Source of the DNA: Undaria pinnatifida
Taxonomy: Eukaryota; Sar; Phaeophyceae; Laminariales; Alariaceae
Assembly (NCBI GenBank): GCA_012845835.1
Contig: JABAKD010000013.1
Location: 4,958,628 to 5,022,627, forward strand
Length of the DNA stretch: 64,000 nt
Direction: 5' to 3'
Positions 48,401-58,400 of the stretch are shown one piece after another. The position numbers and the translations under genes are program-made. Under the pieces are notes generated by a model, which ran no database searches, was not told the DNA's origin, and saw only the letters and a list, made by a program, of their open reading frames with translations. Numbering within the stretch: the first letter of the stretch is position 1; each line of letters begins with the position of its first letter.

Positions 48401-51400
48401 ATACTCAAACGTTGCACAAAAAGCGAGATCCAACGTGAATCTAACGTGTGTGTTTCGTTTTTACCTAGGTTTTGTCTCCGGGACTGAATTTTCCCGACAG
48501 TATTTCCTTTAGCGAACAGCGTATGAGTTGCAGCTGAACTTTACTCCTTCTCTGATTTTGTTTCTTTGGTAATGACTGGCAGAATACTCGATATACGACA
48601 AACAATGTATATTGTGCATTCGACGTAAGATTCCTCGTGTGTCCCCCTCATGTCATACGTCAATGGTACGTCATTCAATTACTATCTTGTATGTACATGG
48701 AACCCCATAGGCTATCTCATGGCTAGCCTGGATATTACTTCAAGCATACAGCAAGTATTCGGATATTTTTCTTTTTGCTTCATTTCTGATTGACCCTCGG
48801 CAAAGTGCAGCACGAGCCTTACGGGGAGGGGGGCGTCTGTTACTTTCCCAGGCGCCTGAGTACTCGTGATCAATTTGCTACCCCTGTTCGCCCCACCTTC
48901 CCGCAACGACAATTATTACCTACCCATGTAATGAGCAGGTGCGAGGGTACTGCACGGACGGTAGCAATCCCACTGTTTTCGATGATGTGAACGTGTACGG
49001 CAACATTTACGACTCCAACATCCACCACAACCATTTCGGAGTGTACACGTACGGCCACCAGCAGGGAGACTGGAGGAGGAATCTGATGCACGACAACACG
49101 GCGTACGGCTTTGACCCCCACGACGACAGTGACTACTTAACCATCCACGACAACGAGGTCTACAACAACGAGAACCACGGTATCATCGCCTCCAAGCGAT
49201 GCAACGGAGTGTCCATCCAGGTACCAGTGATAATAAAGCTGTATCATCCAGACGTGCATGTCGATGTACCTTGTTGTGTCCGCCTCACACCGCCGACGCT
49301 GGTATTGATGTATATGTACTTGTCGTCATATTTGGAAACATCTCTGCGCGGCTTGGCACAACGCAAGGACGCGAAGTCACACAAAGTACGAAGATACCCC
49401 ATCGTCGAATAACTCGAAATCGGCGGGAAACAAAATATACTCGAGCAGAATAAAAACGACGCACGGTCACGTCACGGCGGTAGAGTACAATTAGTTTGGA
49501 GCTTTGTAGTCTATTCAGGTCGCGTATTGTTTAAAATAACCCCAGTTGTTAAATAAATATTATAAAAAATCAAAATACATTCCAGCTGTGAGATCGAAGA
49601 TTTCGTCGAAACTCATATTTGCAAGCTAGCTGTGTGTGATACTCCGATCGCGCGTATTACGAGTTGTGTGTCCTCATTATGGGTCGGCGACTCCCCTTAC
49701 AACTACAGTAAATATTGTAGTAAGAGGCACCTATTTTACCATTTCTGGACCCAGGTTTGGTTACCAATCAACGGCAAGATATATAGTTTGAGGCGGCAAC
49801 AATATTCATGTAGCGGTAGGACTGTCACCCTGCTTCACGCGCGTGGCAGAATTCCATTGAACCTACCTAGGGCTCACCCCTTGCCCCAAGCAACTGCCAT
49901 CCCCTCGTGCGGTCGATTCTCTATATGTTTGGCCGTATTATTCGTCATGGTTTTCTTGTCAAAAGCTCAAAACATATTATCTTTTTTCCTTTTCCTCCAA
50001 TAATGTTTGCCGTTCGATGTTCAGGGAAACGAGGTATACGGCGGCAGTACCGTGGGCATATTCCTTCACCGCAGCAGCGACGACGCCGTCGTCAAGGGTA
50101 AGATACTGATATGTTTGTCGGAACTCGACCTGTGATCCGGCACCCTGCGCGTGCCGCAGACAACCATGTATGTACAGACTTTGCAGACGCCCTGGAATAC
50201 CTCGCGAGAAAGAGTTTACGGCGTAGAAAAGACGCGGTAATTCACAACGTGTTTTTCACATATTCATAGGTGAAAATATCTGTTACGTTTCCTACGTACC
50301 TCTCAAGGGCGGAAATATTTCCACATGTGTAGACACATGTCGAGTGCGACATTCCCGCCTGCAAGCAAACGTGGCAACGCTCTGGCCTGTTTGTTGTAAT
50401 CCTTGCCTCTGCCAGCCACTGAAACCTGCCAATTTTTAGAAATGCAGCCGCTCCTCAAGACACAAGCTACGGTAATAGCCCGTTACCAATCCCTATATAT
50501 ATGTTAGGTTCCTCGCTTCAGGAGTTATGTGCGAGTGCAAGTAAACTGAATATGCGCCCGGAGTAAAAATCCCATATGGCCTTGGAGCACAAAACAAATT
50601 GATGAAAAACAAGACCTAAATTCCGACGAATTCAGATAAAGGAGAGCCCCATCTTTCAAAACACAACCCTCAGAAAAAAATATGGTTTTGACATCCAACT
50701 TCGGTCAGGGAATGTGATGCCAAGCGAACTATAATAAATGCAAGCTTATGTTTTGAGGGGGTTTGAACTCGGGCTGTGATTACCGGTGCCTATTTGCAAA
50801 CGACCCGGCAACGCGTCATCATTTCTTGTGACTTGACCATGTTCTAGGTAATTATGTTCACGACAACGACGTCGCTGGATTGGCGATTATGGAGAGTTTC
50901 GACGCTGAGGTGTCCGGCAACACCTTTGAAGGAAACAAGTACGGCATCAGGCTTTCTGTGGGGAGCGCCGACAACGTATTTTCCAACAACGAAATCAGCG
51001 ACTCCACGAAGTGAGTCGTTAACAATAAGAATGCCAAGAATATAGGAGAGCGAATGTGCCGCCTGAACACCTTTCATTCCCCCTCCCGTTCATATTTGCT
51101 CGTCCTGCATTGCTAGTATGGCACAGGTCTCATTTTATCTAGGATGCTGTTCATGAATAAGCCACGACCAATACATCACCACCAGATCCACACCAGCCTG
51201 TCTAACATGAGTACGTGCAGAAAATGAGTGCGAACATCTGTCTTAGTCTACCCCCGATCGTTCCATACCCTCAGGTACAACGTTTACACATACGAGGGGT
51301 CTGATGATCCGTGGGTGGTGGATTCCGGGCGCCCGCAAGACAACATCTTCTCGGACAACACCATTATTGGAAGCGACCAAAGTATCGCGCTCAAGGACGC

Positions 51401-51575
51401 CGACGGCACCCAGTTCACCGATAACACGTTCGAGGATGCCGACACGATCCGCTTCCAGGATTGTGAGGACACCCTTATGTCCGGCAACACCGGTCTTGAC
51501 GATGTCACCCTCAAGGTCACCGACGGATCTTGTTTCGACGAGGATTCAGACTCTGCGTATACCCCTGTCTGCTGA
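42429..51575 (+). CDS. ManC5-E: Mannuronan C-5 epimerase, array copy 3 (complete, most diverged)
   Basis: Predicted secreted alginate epimerase of 499 residues. Exons: 42429-42779, 43726-43839, 47729-47944, 48939-49220, 50025-50097, 50848-51010, 51275-51575. The signal peptide is about 23 residues, one longer than in copy 2 and different in its core. YGFDPHDDS spans 283-291; Asp286, His288 and Arg314 fit an AlgG-type active site. Exon 5 lacks 6 bp relative to the others, an in-frame loss of two residues in the GGGDSS turn. Exon 6 has clustered changes (NDVAGLAIM for NGDAGMAMM, Ser for the Cys in SVGCADN), and exon 7 has SIALKDADG for SIKLTTADG. Donor sites of exons 4 and 5 use GTACCA and GTAAGA where the others use GTG. 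All frames stay open, so the changes look like divergence of a working protein. Confidence 0.93.
44815..45300 (+). repeat. C-rich low-complexity tract with C15 and C27 runs
   Basis: Strand-asymmetric: nearly all C with some A and T on the + strand. It includes pure runs 44928-44942 (15 C) and 45242-45268 (27 C). Predicted proteins of Pro or Gly/Arg across it are artefacts. Such runs are prone to length variation and assembly error. Confidence 0.9.
45045..45450 (+). repeat. Three-unit tandem repeat of about 100-125 bp
   Basis: Units share GATAA, GTGCATTCTTTCCA, CCGTCA-x-ATTTAT-CCC, TATAGTTTCCACGCAC and TTGAGCTGCCCCC. The third unit (from about 45350) is more diverged. The C27 run sits at the junction of units two and three. 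Confidence 0.7.
45465..45632 (+). mobile_element. Retroposon-like element, + strand copy in copy 3 intron 2
   Basis: It carries the full order CACTGTAGTTGCAAGGGGAG, GAGGACACACAACTCG, GCGCGATCGGAGTA and ATGAGTTTCGACAAAATATT, then a T-rich end. This matches the reverse complement of the element at 49562. A target duplication is not evident here. Confidence 0.65.
49562..49708 (-). mobile_element. 147-bp retroposon-like element with 8-bp target duplication
   Basis: Flanked by TAAATATT at 49554-49561 and 49709-49716. On the minus strand it runs from CTGTAGTTGTAAGGGGAG to a T/A-rich end. The lack of terminal inverted repeats and the variable 8-bp duplications (AATATACC at the 26335 copy) fit a short retroposon better than a DNA transposon. 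It lies in intron 4 of copy 3; the 26335 copy is in intron 4 of copy 2 at a different site. Confidence 0.75.
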
Positions 51576-54500
51576 CCAAACTGTCACACAAAATTATTGT
51601 ATGTCTCATTTCTGGTACTGGGTGCTTTGTCTGCGACTAAAATAGCGTATATATATGATTAAAACAGTTTATTTGTATTAATGTTATATTACTCCAAGCG
51701 GTCCTTAAGGTTGGCGCTCTAGGTGGAATGTTCCGGACATTGTACGGTATGTTTGTTTCCCCGGTAATGTTCTGACATAGGGTCTAGGTGGTAGGTCCGT
51801 CTTAGCTATAGCTTTTATCAATTTTTGTACCGTGTGTCTGGTTCTCGCGTGCTGCTGAAGTACTTGTAAACACTTTATACTAAAGGCATTGGGGTGGACA
51901 TGGTCGTCTCATCCGTCTACTTGTGTTGCTCCGGGGATACTTATTCAAAGTTACTGAAGCGCCTTTCTCTTAAGGCGGTGTACACGGCATGGTTCTGAAG
52001 CGCTGGTCGTACACAGTTGGATTTCGTGGGTTTTTGAGGTTTGGTCAAGACCCTGAGAACGATGACAGTCTTAAAAAACATGAACGTATGATAAATATAC
52101 AAGTGTATCTTCGGGATTGACGCACAGAAGATAGTGGTGATTTCCATCTGGAATATCAATTTTGTTGGAACATAAAAATAATGCGAAATTTTGCACGATG
52201 TGTCCCCTACAGTATAGTCTAGTGCTTGTGTGTGAGAATAGTATTTTCGCAGTGTCGGTGGCGTTTTTTCGACAGAGTTGTGTACTGTCTAGACATTTGC
52301 GCGGTTCGGTTTTGTACCCCGTTGTACGCTTCAAGGGTGTTGCCATTGCGTGTTGCGTTGCGCTGTATTGACAAAGAAGTGGCGTCCTTAACCCGACGGT
52401 TGTTTCTTTTTGGGCCATTGTCAGTTCGAGATTGTGTCACTTTCATGAACGTTTCGTGCGATCGAACGTGAATAAACGACACCTTTCTCGATGGCGCAAC
52501 AGGTTACCTGTGCAGTGTTTGCGGCCGATCATGTTAGCACTCGAACCACCAGGTCCAACATAGGCAGAAAACCGAAATCGTCGCAATTATTATGTGCCGG
52601 TCGTTCATTCGATGATGGACGTGGGCGGGCTTGGAACCTCACACAGGCAACAGGGATGGTTCGCTGAGTCTAGCGCGGAACGTTAGGCAAGTCGCCTGAC
52701 ATTTTGACAAATTTCATGCCTTAGTGATATCTTGCCAAGGTTTTATGAACACGTGTGTATTGTTTATCGACGTGGTGTTGCCATTGTGTTCTGATCTCAC
52801 AGAATGGCCAGGCATGACAATGCGGTTTCTCCTTGTTCCGTCGAGTGCATCAAGGTCGTCTGCGTTAAACATGTGTGCGAGTGTGGCGGCGTGTCAAGAT
52901 TACAACGATTTTTGTTGTGGCTCCATAAATTGAGGACGCATGTCCATGCGGTGCTTGTCAGACCTCCTCTGCGCCTTAACGACGTCCGACAGTTTAATGC
53001 GAGCACGTATGCGTGGTGAAGGGGTGATGCCACAACGTTGTGGCCGCATTGAGCGCCGGGGTACCTCCAGTCCACTGCCAAGATTGTGTGAACACGTGTG
53101 TGTGGCAAAAATTTGTTTTTATAGTGTTGGGACGATATATTGTTATCGCAGCGCCAATTCTTGACCATGGTATGTTGTGCCGTCTGATCATGGTTGTAGA
53201 AGGAAACGCACCCCTGGGCTTCGAGGTTTGTTTATAATAATAACGTAGATCATGCGTGTGACAATTTTGATTCACATGGACTATAGTCAATGCTATATAC
53301 TGTGGGAGACGGTTATAAGGGGTACCTCCCACTGTTGTTGTAGTATTTTGTTCGGCGTGACCCAGCGTTGCCGAGAGATCTGGCGAGTGATTGGACGACT
53401 ATCCTTGTGACCGATGGTCAGGCGCTTGGTTGGTCGGTAACGATTTCACGCACTTATCAAGTACCGGTATACTGCGGCAAATTTGGGATTCCGTGACAAC
53501 CAGCGGGGTCTGGTGGCTCTCGCAAATTGGTTCAGCTACATGGCTGATCAACCACAGCCTGGTGTATTAGGTGTTGGAGTTGTGGGTATATTCTTGGTAA
53601 CGTATTAGTATCGTTATAGTGACATTAGATGTGGCCTATGGACAGCGCGAAAGCAATCCACGTGTGTGTGAAGGCGAACTGTTTTTAACCTGGCTATTAC
53701 CAATGCCCGCTGAATGATTGTTCGCCGTAAGGGGGTTCGACCGCTTGTTCCTAAAGTTGCAGAGTGCCTGTAGTGGAATCACACCGTGGCGGCAACTCCT
53801 ATGGTCCTGTTCTCGTTTTATGTCATTGACATGTCGGACTTGGATCGAAATAATGGAGCCGGCCTACATACATGCAAAGGTTAACTTACGGTTGTGTCTG
53901 GCTTCATGTCGAGCTCTTTCGTTCTTAGGGGATATTGATCAGTTGTCGATGTTGAAGCACACGCTGCACGTATATGAGGGAGAAACGAAATACGACACTC
54001 CCTAGTGAATAGTGCTGGTCCCTCCACGCCATTGACGGAGAGGCCAAATTTTGGAGGTTACCCGTCAACTAAACGTTTCCGTCGGGGTGGGATTGACTTG
54101 GCATCCAGGTGGCGGACGTCGCAGGTCAAAAACGGCGTGCGTAGGTGCTTCAATGATATGCACCTGGTATGATATGCGATACTCTTTTTCCTCCCTGCTG
54201 CACACTTCGTACATCGTACGAGGTCCGACTAGGGGTGTTTGATTGGTGCATTGGACCCGAAACGGTTGCCCTCGCTATATCTCCTGTCGCGCACTAACAA
54301 CACACACATACAACGTGACTACTGGCATAAAGGCAAACGCTTCAACCACGACCACCGCCGTGGCGCTGCTGCAGTGCTGCCGCTGAACAACAGTACTGAT
54401 TTGTTCCTTACGACGATAAGCGGCTGCATTTAAAAAAACACCACGATGGTTCTGGATTGTTTCGTGTGTGTTTCACTACGGCAACACACACCCCACTCAC

Positions 54501-55870
54501 ATAAGCGCACACCGATAGACGTGCACATTTAGGCACCATCCGCAGCTGCCACAAAGGTGAGGCTTACTTGCATGGCTACAGTTGTACCGTGAAGGCGACA
54601 CGTACGGACCCTGGAGAGCACGTGTAGTTCAGCAGCCGAGCAACAGAGCGAGCACAAAAAAAACAAAACAAATTGAAAACGAAAAGTTGCAGCAGACTTC
54701 TCCTTCTTATATCTCGCACGAGGTCCGACGATGTACGCTGCGTCAAGATCACCTAACATGCGGCAACTAAAGCAGCAGGCAGCAGAAGGAAGCCAATCCA
54801 GACCACGCGAGTAGACGCGGACAGTACCCAGCACAAGCTGAAACAGCAGCTCGGTTAAGGTGCTAAAAGCACAGGGGTTTCCATCATAAACAATTGTTGT
54901 GTTTTGGTCTTGTGTTTACGGTCTTCCGAGTAGGCTATCGCTGTACAGGGAACCATGATCAACCGTCCTCGCCAATACATTTCGGCCGTCCACACAACGG
55001 GAACGGCAGATGATAGCGACGAGTTCAAGCGTGTGCCGGCGTTTCGGTTGCTCGCCATGCCGTAGATCACTGTCCAGCGAGGTGCGAATGAAAACTCGAA
55101 TTCATCGACATGCTCCTGAATAAAATTGATTCATAGTTAGATTTATCAGCTCTGACTGTAGCAAATGATTATGTGCCAATATGTTCGACAAGTACCTACA
55201 CTAAAACGCATGTTGATTTCGCCGTTCAAGAAGCGTCGTGGCGTCGTGGCATGAACGCTATTTGTAGCAACAACCACAATTCTAGAAACTGCTGTCGGTG
55301 TCAGGCACCATAACGTGTACGATTTAACTCGTGTTCGATGTTATTGCATATGCTCGGAGCAACGAGTAAGTACATCCCAATCGCGGGCGGCGGCAACGTC
55401 CGAGAAGAATTCCCATCCACCTAGAACTTGTGATGTGATAACATTCTTAGACGCCGAATCCCCCGCGCGTTATCCTGCGGCAGCAGCAGTGTCGGAAGGG
55501 ACGTAAAATACCGCTTCGGCACCAACATGGAACTGGCGCAAAGTGGGGGCAGTTTGAGGACGTGTGCGCCAGAGGGTGATGATTGTTGTACGTCCTAAGT
55601 TGTAAACTCTGGAGCCCATGTTGACCACACCACCAATACCCGTGTGATGAAAACGACCCCAATGCGCATCTTTCGGACCAGACAACCATGTTTGTTTCGT
55701 ATCCCGCCGCTTCATTGTTTCGATAGCGGATATGTTTGTCGTAGTTTGAAGATACTACAACAGCTTCGTAATACTTGACAGGGTAGAACTGAAGGTGCGG
55801 GCTCCACCATGATCGCCGCTACGTTTGAGATAACTACACCGCTACTTTCGATCTGGGCACAGTACAAGTT
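51576..55870. other. Downstream spacer of copy 3, homologous to spacers 1 and 2
   Basis: Diverged but collinear with the first part of the other spacers: blocks near 52.79 (8.01, 29.87), 54.00 (9.70, 31.15), 54.31 (10.30), 55.06 (11.03, 32.21), 55.31 and 55.74 kb (32.82). Similarity fades at about 55.87 kb, probably the right edge of the duplicated unit. No gene is recognised. Confidence 0.75.
51741..51752 (+). promoter_or_regulatory. Conserved 3' block after copy 3
   Basis: TGTACGGTATGT, 166 nt after the stop codon, identical to the blocks after copies 1 and 2 although the flanks differ. Confidence 0.45.
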
Positions 55871-56259
55871 ATCATTCAATGGCAGTGTAATCTGTCAGGT
55901 AATTGAGCACAAATTACTAAGGCTGGATAAGGAAACGCTTTCGTGCGAGTAGCCCAGAGCCGCTCAAGTCAAATAAAGAGAATATGATTCTCCTCACCGT
56001 ACCCTTGGGCCCGTCGTCGTTTAAAACGTCATCGTACCATACCATACGAGGTGTCGAGCTTGTCCGAAGATTCACCCCCCTTCCGAAGCGCTATATATAA
56101 CCCGACTCTATACCATTACGCACACAGATTTTATACTTGTGTATTGCGAGGCTCCCGCCACGGTTAGCTTCGATTTCACGCTGTTGCTGCCACCTTCTGG
56201 GCGGGTGGTGTACAGTATTGGGCTTTTCCCCCGAGGAATGTGTGAGGTATGCCGTGGGG
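55871..56259. other. Unassigned stretch between array edge and satellite
   Basis: I see no gene or repeat here. It joins the fading spacer homology to the 10-11-bp minisatellite. Confidence 0.5.
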
Positions 56260-58400
56260 TCCCAATATAGCCCCATGAGAGCCCAGTGGAAGCTCCATGG
56301 AAGCCCATCGGCGACCAACCGGGAGAGCCATTGACGGCCCATGGGCGGCGGGCGGGCGTCCATGGTCACCCATTGGGCAACCCATGGGCCATCTACCGGG
56401 GATCCACGGACGTCCGTGGACGTCTATTGGAGACCAATGAGAGCCCACGGACGCCAATGGGAGACCCATAGAATGCCATCGGAGACTCTCGGAGAAATAT
56501 GAGAGACCCATGGATGCCCACCGACGAACGATGGACGCCCGTGGACACCTATGGGGGCTCATACACGTCCATTGGAAACCCATGAGAGCCCATGGATGGC
56601 AATGGAATACCATCGGAGACTCTTGGAGTACCATGGGGGAGACCAATGGATGCCCTCCGACGAACGATAGACGCCCACAGGGACCTATGGGCGCCTAGAG
56701 ACATCTGTTAGAGACCCATGACAGCCCATGGACGCCAATGGGAGACTCATTGAGACCCCTGGCAGACCCATGTGAGTTCCATGGGCGACCCACGGGAGAC
56801 CCATCGGAGATCGATGGGAGCCCCGTGGAGACCCACGAACGGTCAACGGGGCACCCGTGGGAGAGAGCTAACGGCCATGGGGGGCCCACTGAGACCCATG
56901 GTAGTCCATGCGAGACGGTTGGAGACTCATTGAAGACAAATGGGTGCCCCCACGGAAGACCCGTGGACTCTTGGCCGTGCACCGGCACTCATAGATGACC
57001 ATGGGATATCAATCGAGGTCTGTAGGAGCCCGTAGACATCCATTGGATTATCATGGACACTCATGGAAGCCCCATTAGCGAGCCATGGATCACCCGTGGA
57101 TGACCAACTTGGAGCACATGGTAGACTCATGCGAAATCCCTTGAGACCCATGGGAAAAACGTTGACGCCCATGGGAGCCCTTTGATACTACGGGGAGCTA
57201 ACGGGCAATCCACTAAAGGACACCAATGAGAGCCCACTAGGGCAGATAGAAGTCCAACGTCGCCAATGGAGAACCGCGCAGGAGGTCCCTTTACGCCGAT
57301 GGCGACCCACCAGGGGTTCTAGGACGCCCATGGAGACCCATCGGAGGCCCATGGAGACCCATGGACACCCATGAAAACCCATTGAGACCCTTGGAGACAC
57401 TCTGGTGTATTATGGACTACCGTTGAGACCCGCAGGAGGCCCATGGAGACCAACAATGGAGACTCACGCGAGATCCATGGATGTCCTGTCGTCGCACATG
57501 AGACTCTCGAGTGTCACCGATGGACGCCTATGGAAGATTCCAGGGATGGAGCCTCATGGGGTCCGATGGGTTACCCACGGGAGATTCACAGGAGAACCAT
57601 CGGAGGCCATGAGAAACTCATTAGACAGCTAGGGAAGACCGATGGACGCCCATCGACGCCCGAGAGCCCATTTAAGATCAATGGAAACGCATGGAAAACG
57701 CATAGACGCCACTGTGCGACACTGGGGACCCACGGGAGTATTGTGGACGCCCATGCAGACCCACGGAGGACCCATAGAGACCATTGACACCCAAGAGGAT
57801 ACAAGGGACTCTCGAGAACTTGCTGTGGACACCCACCCGAGACCCGTGGGTGAGCCATATGATTGCTCACCATGGGACACCGAAGGGAACTATGCCACCG
57901 CTAGTGAAACCGCGAGCGACCAATGGCAGACCCATGGACACCCATCGGAACCAATGTGAGACCCATGGAGAAATATCGGGAACCCATGGACACTCATCGG
58001 CCCCCCTGGAGACCCGTGTGATAGCCAAGGGAGTCCGATGGGAGACCCATGGGCGCCTGGCGATGGCCAAGAGCATCCATCGGAGACTTTTGGAGACTTG
58101 CAGTAGATCCATTTTAGTCTATGTGAACAACCTGGGGGCATCTATGGACTCCATCCTAGCGGTAGCTCACCGTAGGCCCACGGGACATCAATGGATGCGC
58201 AATGACGCCCAGGGGAGTCCCCTGTATTCCAATCAGAGCCCTTGGACGTGAGCGGACGCCCAAGATAGAGTTATATGCACAATCGTGTGAGACCCATGGG
58301 CGCACCCGGGTGATCAATGCGAGCGCAAGGACGGACCATCGACTTCCCATGGGTCTCCAATGGTCCCCCATGTGTTCCTATAGGTCTCGATAGGTGTTCC
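56260..58400 (+). repeat. 2.1-kb minisatellite, 10-11-bp period around CCCATGGAGA
   Basis: Near-continuous variants of CCCATGGAGA, CCCATCGGAG and GCCCATGGAC. At 57330-57400 the units are mostly exactly 10 bp with some of 11. CCATGG recurs throughout and gives the units partial dyad symmetry. Near 58335 the polarity flips (GGGTCTCCAATGG). Because 10 is not a multiple of three and stops are rare, all six frames hold long spurious ORFs. Confidence 0.9.

Noticed and set aside
49562-49708. Possible hammerhead ribozyme in the short retroposon-like element
   Set aside because: The + strand reads CTGTGAGATCGA and later TCGAAAC, which recalls the core, but the invariant CUGANGA is not intact in any copy and I cannot pair stems I and III.
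56176-58251. Several long ORFs on both strands (about 155 codons each way), apparently rich in Met, His, Trp and Pro
   Set aside because: They run through the 10-11-bp minisatellite. The repeat lacks stops in most frames, so open frames are expected without any gene.
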